Below are positions 9,181 to 17,367 of a stretch of 64,000 bases of DNA, one piece after another. Made by a program: the position numbers and the translations under genes. How positions within the stretch are numbered: the stretch's first letter is position 1; the number at the start of each line of letters is the position of its first letter. Origin of the DNA: Porphyromonadaceae bacterium UBA7572 (GTDB lineage: Bacteria > Bacteroidota > Bacteroidia > Bacteroidales > Muribaculaceae); NCBI GenBank assembly GCA_002476625.1, contig DLLC01000064.1, positions 62,062-126,061 on the forward strand, given 5' to 3'. The notes under the pieces were generated by a model. That model searched no databases and was not told the origin of the DNA. It saw only the letters and a list, made by a program, of their open reading frames with translations.

Positions 9181-12100
9181 ATGAGCACAAAATTCTTCAA
9201 TAACACCGGCGACAACACCCTATTCGAAAAACTGAAAGGAATAGCCCAAGAAATGACTTCATTCGACCGCTTCCTTGCAGTGGTAGGCTATTTCCGCTCA
9301 TCAGGATATTTCAAACTCAGGAAAGAGCTTGGCGACGTTTCCGACATTCGCATCCTTATAGGCATTAATGCCGACGACATATTCCGCAAAAGCAATCTTG
9401 CATGGGACATGCTTAAAGCACCGGAAATTGCAAAAGAGCTGTACAGCGAGCAGTTCAAAAAAGACGTGTGCGAAGCAGGCTACACCAAAGAAATTGAGGA
9501 CGGCATACTGCAGATGTGCCAAGACTTGGCCGACGGACGACTTCAGCTCAAAATCCACCCCACAAAAAATCTTCACGCAAAATTCTACCTTTGCCTACCC
9601 TCCAACCACACGCCAAACTCCGATGGCTGGGTGATTATGGGTTCCTCCAACATATCCGACTCTGGCCTTGGTACCACAAAGGCCCCACGATATGAGCTAA
9701 ATGTGGCCATGCGGGACTACGATGACGTGCATTTTTGCCACAAAGAGTTTGAACAACTATGGACAGAGGCTGAACCATTAAGTTTCGACGATGTTGAAAA
9801 ATACAGGCACGACACATACCTCGGCTATCAGCCCACACCATACGAAATTTACATAAAAGTGTTAATTGAAACTTTTGGCGACCAGATAGAAGACGACTTC
9901 TCCATCCAGCTTCCTGAAGGAGTAAAAGAGCTTAAATACCAGAAAGACGCTGTGATACAGGGCTACCAAATGCTTATGCAGCACAATGGTCTGTTCCTGT
10001 CTGATGTGGTGGGCCTTGGGAAGACAATGGTGGCCACCATGATTGCCAAACGCTTCATCGAGGCTAACGGCAAAAACACCCGAATCCTTGTCGTGTTTCC
10101 GCCCGCTCTGGAAAGCAACTGGAAAGACACCTTCAAACTATTCGGCATTAAAAACAAGGCACAGTTCATCACCAACGGGTCCCTGTCGAAGGTGCTTGAA
10201 GGCCGTGACCAGTATTTCGACAAAGAAGAATTCGACCTCATTATCGTGGACGAGGCTCACCAGTTCCGTTCCGACAGCTCCAACCGCTACGACGAACTGC
10301 AGAAAATATGCAAGTCACCTTGCACAAACCCTGGTCTGCTGAAGTCGTATCGCAAGAAAGTGATGCTTCTTTCTGCCACACCACTCAACAACCGCCCAGA
10401 AGACTTGCTTAACCAGCTTCTGCTATTCCAAGATTCCCAACGGTGCACCATCGACGGCATCACCAACCTAAAGCAATTCTTCACGCCACTGATTCAAAGA
10501 TATAAAAAGCTCATGAGCGAGCGCGACAAGCGCAACGTGACAGACGACGTGGACGCAATCTACGCGTCAATCCGCGACAAAGTGATTGACAAAGTGACCA
10601 TTCGCCGCACGCGCACTAACATTCTCAACGACCCCGACTACCGGCACGATTTGGAACGTCAAGGAATTGTCTTTCCGAAAATTCAAGCTCCTAACGACCT
10701 GCGCTATGAACTGGACACAACGCTTACAAATAGCTTCATCCGCACCCTCAACGCCCTCACCGACGAGCAAAGCGAGCGCCACATCACCTATGCGCGCTAT
10801 CGGGCCATTGAGTTCATAAAGCCACAGTACAGAGCAAAATATAAGAATGCAATACAAATCAGCCAAAGCCTTGCTGGCATCTATCGCACCCACATGGTAA
10901 AACGGCTTGAAAGCAGCTTCTTCGCTTTCAAAAAGTCGCTCGGCACCCTTCTGCGAATCACCGACGACATGATTGCGATGTTTGATCAGAACAAGGTGAT
11001 TATCGCACCCGAGCTCAATATCAAAGACCTGCTTGCCAAAGGAAAAAGTCTCGACGAGATAATGGACTACATTCTTAACAAAGGCTACTCTACCGACGAT
11101 TTTCTTTACAAAGCCGATGATTTCGACCCTGCGTTTTATAATATGCTGCAAAACGACCACGCTGTGCTTCAAGCGCTCTGCGACGAATGGGACAAAATCA
11201 ACGAAGACCCTAAACTCGACACATTTGCCAACAACCTCAGCGAGTTTCTCTCTCCAGACATCAATCCAGAGCAAAAACTGGTCATCTTCTCCGAGAGCGT
11301 GGATACCGTATGCTACCTCTACGACTTCTTGACCAACAAGCTCCACCGCACCGACGTGCTTAAAGTAGCAGCTTCTAACCGCAGCCAGCTATTTGGCACC
11401 ATCAAGGCCAACTTCGACGCCAACCTGCCAGAAGACAAGCGAGAGAATAAATTTTCCATTATCATCACTTCTGATGTGCTCGCCGAAGGCGTGAACCTGC
11501 ACCGCTCTAATGTGATTGTGAACTACGACTCTCCTTGGAACGCCTCACGGCTCATGCAGCGCATCGGGCGCGTGAACCGTATCGGCTCCGTAGCCGACAA
11601 AATACACAACTATATGTTCTATCCCTCGCCACAAGGCAACAAGCAAATCCAACTCTACAAAAATGCACTCATCAAGCTGCAAGGCTTTCATTCCGCCTTT
11701 GGCGAGGATGCGCAAATCTACTCTCGCGAGGAAATTGTGAAGGAATTCAAGCTCTTCGACTCCAATGTGAGAGATATTGTAGACCAAAAAATCACCCTAC
11801 TCCGCGAGCTTCGCCACCTCTATAACACCAACCGCGAGTGGTACCATAAAATCAAAAAACTACCACTCAAGAGTCGCGTGCTCCGTAGCGGTAATAGCAA
11901 GCTAACAGAATCTTCGGTAGTTTACGTTTCTACTAACATCAAATCCGAATTCTATACAGTAAATGGCGGCGATGATATACCGGCACCAGTCGATTTCCTT
12001 ACCGCAGTCTCTATCCTGAAAGCGAAGCCAGAGGAGCAGCCTGCTCCATTCAAACAGGCTGAATTGCACTTCCAGCATGTGAATGCCGCAGTATCTGCCT

Positions 12101-12468
12101 TTGAGCGTGAACAAGTGCGCCAAACCGACACTGGTTCCATACAAGCCGTCAACCTCGATAAGACTGCCCAAACCGCCAACGCATTCCTGCGCCGTATAAA
12201 GCAAGTGTGCGACGACAGTTCCTTGAAAAGCCAGTGCGACATTCTTAGCGGCTACATCAATCAAGGCACCTACGCCAAGCTGCCGAAGCGGCTCAAGACA
12301 ATTTCTGCCGAGTATAAAAACGATGTGCAGAAAATCAAGGCCGACACCTACATTCTGCAGCAGCGCATCGGCGAGCTTGTGGAAGAATATCATCACGCAG
12401 CAAGCGCCGCTAACGATGTGACAGCTAACCAAACTCCTTCCATCATCATTTCCGAAACATTCATCTAA
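9181..12468 (+). CDS. PLD-domain / SNF2-type helicase of a restriction-type defence locus
   Basis: 1095-residue fusion. Residues about 20-190 are a phospholipase-D-like nuclease domain: HxK in NLHAKFYLCLP (H132, K134), then GSSNISDSGLG. Residues about 240-860 are a superfamily 2 SNF2/HepA-like helicase: Walker A VVGLGKT (K281), DEAH at 357-360, SATPLNN (motif III), TSDVLAEGVNLHRS (motif V) and QRIGRVNRIG (motif VI, about 793-802). The last 230 residues are helical and unassigned. Only 2 nt separate its stop from the methyltransferase ATG, so translation is coupled. Known relatives are DNA-translocating restriction or defence proteins; here I infer the ATP-driven cleavage subunit, with specificity set by the methyltransferase partner. 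No DUF1998 partner is present. Confidence 0.88.
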   Translation: MSTKFFNNTGDNTLFEKLKGIAQEMTSFDRFLAVVGYFRSSGYFKLRKELGDVSDIRILIGINADDIFRKSNLAWDMLKAPEIAKELYSEQFKKDVCEAGYTKEIEDGILQMCQDLADGRLQLKIHPTKNLHAKFYLCLPSNHTPNSDGWVIMGSSNISDSGLGTTKAPRYELNVAMRDYDDVHFCHKEFEQLWTEAEPLSFDDVEKYRHDTYLGYQPTPYEIYIKVLIETFGDQIEDDFSIQLPEGVKELKYQKDAVIQGYQMLMQHNGLFLSDVVGLGKTMVATMIAKRFIEANGKNTRILVVFPPALESNWKDTFKLFGIKNKAQFITNGSLSKVLEGRDQYFDKEEFDLIIVDEAHQFRSDSSNRYDELQKICKSPCTNPGLLKSYRKKVMLLSATPLNNRPEDLLNQLLLFQDSQRCTIDGITNLKQFFTPLIQRYKKLMSERDKRNVTDDVDAIYASIRDKVIDKVTIRRTRTNILNDPDYRHDLERQGIVFPKIQAPNDLRYELDTTLTNSFIRTLNALTDEQSERHITYARYRAIEFIKPQYRAKYKNAIQISQSLAGIYRTHMVKRLESSFFAFKKSLGTLLRITDDMIAMFDQNKVIIAPELNIKDLLAKGKSLDEIMDYILNKGYSTDDFLYKADDFDPAFYNMLQNDHAVLQALCDEWDKINEDPKLDTFANNLSEFLSPDINPEQKLVIFSESVDTVCYLYDFLTNKLHRTDVLKVAASNRSQLFGTIKANFDANLPEDKRENKFSIIITSDVLAEGVNLHRSNVIVNYDSPWNASRLMQRIGRVNRIGSVADKIHNYMFYPSPQGNKQIQLYKNALIKLQGFHSAFGEDAQIYSREEIVKEFKLFDSNVRDIVDQKITLLRELRHLYNTNREWYHKIKKLPLKSRVLRSGNSKLTESSVVYVSTNIKSEFYTVNGGDDIPAPVDFLTAVSILKAKPEEQPAPFKQAELHFQHVNAAVSAFEREQVRQTDTGSIQAVNLDKTAQTANAFLRRIKQVCDDSSLKSQCDILSGYINQGTYAKLPKRLKTISAEYKNDVQKIKADTYILQQRIGELVEEYHHAASAANDVTANQTPSIIISETFI

Positions 12469-12470
12469 CT

Positions 12471-15400
12471 ATGGCACACCAAACTCTCGATAAGCAGCAA
12501 TTAAGGCTCATTTTCCAAAACAAATTCAACCTGGACAGCTACAAGAGCATTCTCCGGCACATATTCCACGCCTCCGAGCTCCGAACCGAGCCCGAACTAT
12601 TCACCGACAGCGACAGCCCAGAGGACGGCTATTTCATCGGCAAAGTCAACACCTCCGACGCCTACAGCATTGGCTGCTTCTACTTTAAAATCAACTCTGG
12701 CTCCGTGGCGCACAAAAAGGTGGGGCTGCGCAGCCTTGTGAAGCAGTTCGTCAACCCCAACTGGGGCGAGTTCGACGCAGCCATCGCTGTTTTCGACGAT
12801 GGCGCGGAGTGGCGCCTGTCGCTCATCTGCGACATCAAGGGCGTAGCCACCACGCCTAAGCGGTTCACCTTCGTGTTCGGGGAGAATGACAGCCTCTACC
12901 GCACCGCCACAGACCGATTCATAAAGCTACATGACAGCGACAGCACATTCTCCGCCATTCGCGAGGCGTTCTCCGTGGAGGCTCTCAGCAAGCAGTTCTA
13001 CAAGGAGCTGTTCGACTGGTACCAGTGGGCGGTAAATCCAGCCGCAGGCGTTGTGTTTCCAAAAGATACCGACACCCAAGACGACGACCAGGCGGATAAC
13101 GAGACCCACATTATCCGCTTGATCACCCGCATCATGTTCGTGTGGTTCATCAAGCAGAAAGGACTCGTGCCGAATAAAATCTTTGATGTGAATTTTCTCA
13201 ACACGATACTGAAGGACTTCGACCCCGATAGCGAAACTGTTGGCAACTACTACAACGCCATTCTTCAGAACCTGTTCTTCGCCACGCTCAACCGCGCCAT
13301 TGTGGACGAGCATGGCAACAAGCGCCGCTTTGCCACAAATGTAAAGAAAGACATCAAGACGCTTTACCGCTATGCCGAAATGTTCACCATCAGCGAAGAC
13401 GAGGTGATAAATTTGTTCTCTGAAGTACCGTTCCTCAACGGCGGACTATTTGAGTGCCTCGACAAGACAACGTCTATCGACGGAGTGGAAAAAGCCTACA
13501 ACTACGATGGCTTCAGCCGCAACGACAGGCGGTTCCCTGGTGGCGGAAATTACCGCTACCGCGCCACCGTGCCCAACACCCTTTTCTTCGATGAGGAAAA
13601 AGGCCTGCTGCCGATCCTCAACCGCTACAATTTCACCATCGAGGAAAATTCTCCAGAAGAGCAGCAAGTGGCGCTCGACCCCGAGCTCCTCGGCAAAGTG
13701 TTCGAGAATCTTCTCGGCACCTACAACCCCGAGACGCGCGAAACGGCACGCAATCAGAGCGGCTCGTTCTACACCCCACGCGAGATTGTGAACTATATGG
13801 TGGACGAGAGCCTCATCGCCTATTTGGGCGACACTGAACTTGTGCGCTCGCTGTTCTCCCCAGGGTTCACCTACGATGAGACGAAGGTGGATGACTACAA
13901 AACCATTGCAAGCAAACTGAAAGCAGTCAAGGTTCTCGACCCGGCCTGTGGTTCTGGAGCGTTCCCAATGGGGCTGCTCAACCGCATGATTGATATTCTT
14001 AGCCACATAACCCCCAACGAGAACACCTACATTTTAAAACTGGCCATCATCGAGAACTGCATCTACGGCAGCGACATTCAGAGCATCGCCGCTCAAATCA
14101 CAAAACTGCGCTTCTTCATATCGCTTATCTGCGACTGCGAGAAAGACGCCGCAAAGCCAAACTTCGGCATCCCCACACTCCCCAACCTCGAAACCAAATT
14201 CGTGGCAGCCAACTCCCTAATCTCCATAAAGAAAACCAAGACGGGCGAATTTTATGGAGAGCTATTTGGATATGAAGAAATCAAATCTTTAAAAGAGAAA
14301 TTACACGAAGTGCGTCAAGAGCATTTCTCCGCAAAAAATACAAACCGAAAAAAAGCACTACGAGAGCAAGACCGAAAGCTTCGCGAGCAATTAGCAAGGT
14401 TAATGGCCGATGACAACTACTATGCGCCGGCAGATGCCAAGCAACTGGCGGAATGGAACCCCTACGACCAAAACGCCGTGGCCAGCTTCTTCGACCCCGA
14501 ATGGATGTTCGGCGTGACCGACGGCTTCGACATCATAATCGGCAACCCACCATATATTCAATTGCAGAACAATGGCGGCAAACTTGGGAAACTTTATGCA
14601 AACGAAGGATATAACACCTTTGCACGCACAGGCGACATATCTTGCCTATTCTACGAACGTGGTAACCAATTATTAAAACAAGGTGGCCACTTATGCTACA
14701 TCACCACCAACAAGTGGATGCGCGCAGGCTATGGAGAGAAAACTCGTGAATTCTTTGCGAACAACACCAATCCTATGCTCTTGGTAGATTTTGCAGGCGT
14801 AAAAATATTTGAGAGTGCCACTGTTGACACAAACATATTACTCTTTGCAAAAGCCGCCAATGAACATAACACATGGTGTGCCGTCGCCAATAAGCAGAAC
14901 AAGGATAGCGTAAAGAATCTGAGCGTTTTCGTGCAGCAGACTGGGACGGAGTGTGATTTCAGCGGCTCTGACTCATGGGTAATCCTCTCACCTATTGAGC
15001 AGAGCATCAAGCGGAAGATCGAGGCCGTGGGCACCCCGCTCAAAGATTGGGATATAAACATATATCGTGGTGTGCTTACAGGCTGCAACGAGGCTTTCAT
15101 TATCTCAACGGAGAAGCGGAATGAAATCCTCGCCCACTGCCAGAGCGAGGACGAGCGTAGCCGCACGGCCGAACTTATACGGCCCATTCTTCGCGGCCGC
15201 GACATCAAGCGCTACGCCTACAACTGGGCCGGCCTCTGGCTAATCGCCACATTCCCATCCCGACACTACGATATAGAGCAATATCCTGCAGTGAAAGATT
15301 ACCTACTTTCGTTTGGAAAAGAGCGCTTAGAACAGACAGGAAAGGTTTATATCGTGAATGGAGAAAAAATAAAATCTCGCAAAAAGACCAACAACAAATG

Positions 15401-15506
15401 GTTTGAAACACAGGATAGCATCAGCTATTGGGACGATTTCTCCAAGCGAGCCGACAAAGGCGACACGCCATACAACCTTAGAGACTGCGCGTATTTGGAC
15501 AAATAA
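12471..15506 (+). CDS. Eco57I-like N6-adenine methyltransferase, C-terminally truncated (switchable specificity subunit)
   Basis: 1011 residues. Helical N-terminal region, then an adenine methyltransferase core: motif I LDPACGSGAFPMG (D490-G496, SAM binding) and catalytic NPPY (692-695). From about residue 821 a target-recognition region begins (SWVILSPIEQSIKRKIEA, RPILRGRDIKRYAYNW). Full-length relatives continue past a YLDDFSKPKI-type motif into a second recognition half; here the frame reads CAYLD, then one Lys and a stop, so the second half of about 130 residues is missing. Near residue 987 there is also a chimeric join: YWDDFSK runs into RADKGDTPYNLR, the sequence that precedes the motif in the inverted copy. 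I infer an OFF or altered state produced by recombination. Confidence 0.88.
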   Translation: MAHQTLDKQQLRLIFQNKFNLDSYKSILRHIFHASELRTEPELFTDSDSPEDGYFIGKVNTSDAYSIGCFYFKINSGSVAHKKVGLRSLVKQFVNPNWGEFDAAIAVFDDGAEWRLSLICDIKGVATTPKRFTFVFGENDSLYRTATDRFIKLHDSDSTFSAIREAFSVEALSKQFYKELFDWYQWAVNPAAGVVFPKDTDTQDDDQADNETHIIRLITRIMFVWFIKQKGLVPNKIFDVNFLNTILKDFDPDSETVGNYYNAILQNLFFATLNRAIVDEHGNKRRFATNVKKDIKTLYRYAEMFTISEDEVINLFSEVPFLNGGLFECLDKTTSIDGVEKAYNYDGFSRNDRRFPGGGNYRYRATVPNTLFFDEEKGLLPILNRYNFTIEENSPEEQQVALDPELLGKVFENLLGTYNPETRETARNQSGSFYTPREIVNYMVDESLIAYLGDTELVRSLFSPGFTYDETKVDDYKTIASKLKAVKVLDPACGSGAFPMGLLNRMIDILSHITPNENTYILKLAIIENCIYGSDIQSIAAQITKLRFFISLICDCEKDAAKPNFGIPTLPNLETKFVAANSLISIKKTKTGEFYGELFGYEEIKSLKEKLHEVRQEHFSAKNTNRKKALREQDRKLREQLARLMADDNYYAPADAKQLAEWNPYDQNAVASFFDPEWMFGVTDGFDIIIGNPPYIQLQNNGGKLGKLYANEGYNTFARTGDISCLFYERGNQLLKQGGHLCYITTNKWMRAGYGEKTREFFANNTNPMLLVDFAGVKIFESATVDTNILLFAKAANEHNTWCAVANKQNKDSVKNLSVFVQQTGTECDFSGSDSWVILSPIEQSIKRKIEAVGTPLKDWDINIYRGVLTGCNEAFIISTEKRNEILAHCQSEDERSRTAELIRPILRGRDIKRYAYNWAGLWLIATFPSRHYDIEQYPAVKDYLLSFGKERLEQTGKVYIVNGEKIKSRKKTNNKWFETQDSISYWDDFSKRADKGDTPYNLRDCAYLDK
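15174..15245 (+). repeat. Left arm of 72-bp perfect inverted repeat
   Basis: 72 bases inside the expressed methyltransferase gene, coding for the LIRPILRGRDIKRYAYNWAG block, are exactly repeated in inverse orientation at 18374-18445. Weaker homology (roughly 80 percent by eye) extends on the left back to about 14921. This is the likely crossover region for inversion of the 3.2-3.8 kb segment between them. Confidence 0.92.
15432..15446 (+). repeat. Partial copy of the DDFSK junction motif inside the expressed gene
   Basis: GACGATTTCTCCAAG (coding DDFSK) matches the first 15 bases of the 23-bp motif at 16236, 17031 (minus) and 18220 (minus). Downstream it diverges into CGAGCCGACAAAGG, which in the inverted copy lies before the motif. 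The order indicates a past exchange here. Confidence 0.7.
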
Positions 15507-15551
15507 ACTTTCATATAACCACTTTCCAACTCTGTGCTTTTGAAAAGGCTT

Positions 15552-15827
15552 TCATTTATCATCATAGTGTCCTTCCACTTCAATGATGACCACTGTTATT
15601 ATATCATCGAAAACATTGTAGATAATTCTATCGTGTGCCGTAATACGTCGCGAGTAAGTGATGTCGTTTCCACCCTTCATCGCCTCTGGATGACCTATGC
15701 CTTCACGAGGGGTTTGTACAATACTGTTCAGAACTTTTCTAAGTTTCTCAAAAAGAGGCTTGTTAGACTTCTTCCTTTTTCTGATCACCTTTTCAGCCTC
15801 CTTGGAGTAATCAATCTTGTAAATCAT
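15552..15827 (-). CDS. RelE/YoeB-family toxin
   Basis: 91-residue basic protein resembling RelE/ParE-superfamily mRNA interferases, with a pattern close to Txe/YoeB (EKVIRKRKKSNKPLFEKL, SRRITAHDRIIYNV). Known members cleave ribosome-bound mRNA. Its ATG overlaps the antitoxin stop by 4 nt (ATGA), typical of coupled toxin-antitoxin translation. The module is wedged exactly between the truncated methyltransferase and recognition cassette 2a, on the opposite strand. Loss of the segment would remove it, so it may penalise deletion of this part of the shufflable locus (inference). Confidence 0.85.
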   Translation of the reverse strand: MIYKIDYSKEAEKVIRKRKKSNKPLFEKLRKVLNSIVQTPREGIGHPEAMKGGNDITYSRRITAHDRIIYNVFDDIITVVIIEVEGHYDDK

Positions 15828-16099
15828 ATAGAGTCAAGCCAGTGGTTCATCTCTTTGGCATTTTCAAAATGACGAGTTTCTCCATTTTGAAATTCTTCCA
15901 TAGCCTTGTCTATCTTTTTGCGCAGTTTTGGGGTAATCACCGAATCGTCCAAATTCTGCGATGGATGAAGAACTTCTAAAAGAATACTTTCCACATAATT
16001 GTTCAGACTGCGATTGCTTGCTTTTGCCCTCGCCTTCAGTTCTGCAAGCAAACTGCTTTGAAATCTGAATGAAGCAGGAATTCTACTAATTGTTGCCAT
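15824..16099 (-). CDS. Ribbon-helix-helix antitoxin partner of the RelE/YoeB-type toxin
   Basis: 91 residues. N-terminal half looks like an Arc/MetJ-type ribbon-helix-helix DNA-binding module (ASFRFQSSLLAELKARAK, NRSLNNYVESIL). The C-terminal half is acidic and likely wraps the toxin (FQNGETRHFENAKEMNHW). It precedes and overlaps the toxin gene, so it is probably autoregulated. A -7 element TACATTTG lies upstream on the minus strand (16140-16133). High AT content compared with flanking housekeeping genes suggests transfer. Confidence 0.82.
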   Translation of the reverse strand: MATISRIPASFRFQSSLLAELKARAKASNRSLNNYVESILLEVLHPSQNLDDSVITPKLRKKIDKAMEEFQNGETRHFENAKEMNHWLDSI

Positions 16100-16235
16100 A
16101 TTTTTTTTGCTATTTTCTAAATACTATGTGTGCAAATGTAATACAAAAAAATACACCCGCGAAAAATCTCTTAAAAAAAGTACAAAAAACATATTTTGCG
16201 GTTTTGTTTTGTTTTGTTTGTGACGATATTAAGCC

Positions 16236-16258
16236 GACGATTTCTCCAAGCCAAAAAT
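16236..16258 (+). repeat. DDFSKPKI junction motif, copy C
   Basis: 23 bases beginning GACGATTTCTCCAAGCC. Identical to the inverted copy at 18198-18220 and with one difference to the inverted copy at 17009-17031. It encodes the start of every second-half recognition cassette. Either a recombination core or conserved coding sequence used for homologous exchange. Confidence 0.8.
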
Positions 16259-16634
16259 ATTATGGAAGAGAGTTGGTTCTATTCTTAGATTCTGTTATAA
16301 TGACAATGAAACTTTGGGACTTGATAGTACTTGCTTTGCTACAGGTAACAATGTTGAATTTGTATGTTGCGTATTAAATTCACCAATGGGACATTATTTG
16401 CTAAAAGATGCTCCAAAGACTGGCACAGGCGATTTGCTTGTAAGTGTACAGGCTATTGAGCCAATTCAAATACCCCAAGTTGGATTGGAAACGGATTCTG
16501 AATTCAAAAGGCTCTTAGAAAGACTTATTAAAACTGATTCGCCAAGCAATGAAAAGGAGATAAGTTGTAAAGTTTTTAAACTATACGACTTATCTCTTGA
16601 TGAACAGAGCTATATAGAAAAGAATTTTACTTAA
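16236..16634 (+). CDS. Silent recognition cassette 2a (methyltransferase second half, no start of its own)
   Basis: An open frame of 132 codons from GAC at 16236 to TAA at 16634, in the same strand as the methyltransferase. It begins with DDFSKPKILWKRVGSILRFC and ends LSLDEQSYIEKNFT, which is the layout of the C-terminal half of Eco57I-like target-recognition regions (TGNNVEFVCCVLNSP, then an IxIPQ motif). There is no plausible start or promoter. If GAC at 15498-15500 were joined to GAC at 16236-16238, the methyltransferase would read through in frame to give 1141 residues. AT-rich. Its 3' end overlaps the converging cassette 2b by 8 nt. Confidence 0.8.
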   Translation, partial: DDFSKPKILWKRVGSILRFCYNDNETLGLDSTCFATGNNVEFVCCVLNSPMGHYLLKDAPKTGTGDLLVSVQAIEPIQIPQVGLETDSEFKRLLERLIKTDSPSNEKEISCKVFKLYDLSLDEQSYIEKNFT

Positions 16635-17031
16635 TCTCTACGTAGCCAATAGCTTTACGTTCTTCTGCTGTCAGATTATACAAATCAAACAACAAGGTAT
16701 CGATTGACTTCGTTTGTTCTATTGTATAATCTGATTGAACGGAATTGACAATCTTTCTGAATTTTTCATTTTGTTCTAATGACACCTGCTTTACAGGTAT
16801 CTTATCGAAGAAGATTTTGCTTAACTCTCTTGTTCCTCCCTGTAACTCAGGAAAAGAATCGCGGAAACAATATTTGAATAGAGAGGAATTTAGGAAAGCT
16901 GTTAAGTATGCCATATTTTGTCCTGTAATAATAAAGCATTTTTGATTGGTCAAAAAGTATGCTTCATCATATACAAAAGGCATATACTTAGTCATATTGG
17001 GATAAATGATTTTTGGTTTGGAGAAATCGTC
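16627..17031 (-). CDS. Silent recognition cassette 2b (inverted)
   Basis: Open frame on the minus strand from GAC at 17031 to TAA at 16627, about 134 codons; the frame happens to remain open upstream to 17181, but that part runs over the DUF4160 gene and is not homologous. It starts DDFSKPKIIYPNMTKYMPFV and contains TGQNMAYLTAFLNSSLFKYC and FDKIPVKQVS, the same architecture as cassette 2a with a different sequence. Cassettes 2a and 2b lie tail to tail between inverted motif copies (16236 and 17031), so inversion of this 0.8-kb unit would swap which one faces the methyltransferase. Confidence 0.8.
   Translation of the reverse strand, partial: DDFSKPKIIYPNMTKYMPFVYDEAYFLTNQKCFIITGQNMAYLTAFLNSSLFKYCFRDSFPELQGGTRELSKIFFDKIPVKQVSLEQNEKFRKIVNSVQSDYTIEQTKSIDTLLFDLYNLTAEERKAIGYVEIK
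17009..17031 (-). repeat. DDFSKPKI junction motif, copy D
   Basis: 23-base inverted counterpart of 16236-16258, one mismatch (AAACC for AAGCC). Forms, with copy C, the inverted pair flanking cassettes 2a and 2b. Confidence 0.78.
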
Positions 17032-17059
17032 GGTTTGTTTGTGAAAAAGCACCAATAAT

Positions 17060-17090
17060 TTTGAGGTATCGAAAATAATACCTATTTTTG
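17060..17090 (+). promoter_or_regulatory. Promoter of the DUF4160/DUF2442 module
   Basis: TTTG (17060-17063), 19 nt, TATTTTTG (17083-17090): exact Bacteroidetes promoter layout. Transcription would start about 10 nt before the ATG at 17107. Confidence 0.75.
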
Positions 17091-17106
17091 CGGAAACAAT
17101 AATGAT

Positions 17107-17367
17107 ATGCCTGAAATATTTAGATTCTTCGGATTCTCGTTTTTCTTTTACAGTAGGGAACATGAACCGCCTCATGTTCATGTGGAGGGGGGCTCTGGAA
17201 TTGCAATATACGATTGGAACGGAGAAAAGTTCGTTCTACGAGAAAAACATAACATAAAGAGTAACGATTTGAAGCGCATCACATTTGTAATTGAAGAAAA
17301 TGCAGACATCATTTTGAAACGGTGGGAATCTTATTTTGGAAAGGAGGCAAAAGATGAAGATTATTAA
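17107..17367 (+). CDS. DUF4160 protein (putative toxin-antitoxin component)
   Basis: 86-residue small protein with the DUF4160 hallmark: MPEIFRFFGFSFFFYSREHE, PPHVHVEGG, then the tail EENADIILKRWESYFG. DUF4160 genes are commonly paired with DUF2442 genes, as here, and the pair is regarded as a putative toxin-antitoxin module whose biochemistry is not settled. It has its own strong promoter. The gene overlaps the next one by 14 nt. Located between inverted cassettes 2b and 1b-2c of the methyltransferase locus. Confidence 0.82.
   Translation: MPEIFRFFGFSFFFYSREHEPPHVHVEGGSGIAIYDWNGEKFVLREKHNIKSNDLKRITFVIEENADIILKRWESYFGKEAKDEDY

Noticed and set aside
10567..11346. 259-codon minus-strand frame inside the helicase gene
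   Set aside because: Antisense shadow with the same His/Val-rich bias as the other shadows; no start context or domain.
9181..15506. Calling the locus BREX or DISARM
   Set aside because: No PglZ/BrxZ, BrxC or BrxL for BREX and no DrmA or DUF1998 DrmB for DISARM within the window. Only the methyltransferase type and the PLD/helicase parts resemble them.
15534..15872. 112-codon plus-strand open frame opposite the YoeB-like toxin
   Set aside because: Antisense shadow of a clear toxin gene; no homology-like pattern.
16090..16377. 95-codon plus-strand open frame before cassette 2a
   Set aside because: It reads cassette 2a in a different frame; the frame that continues DDFSKPKI is the real coding frame.
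17032..17181. Upstream extension of cassette 2b on the minus strand
   Set aside because: The frame is open by chance across the DUF4160 promoter and gene start; the sequence before DDFSKPKI has no similarity to the other recognition regions.
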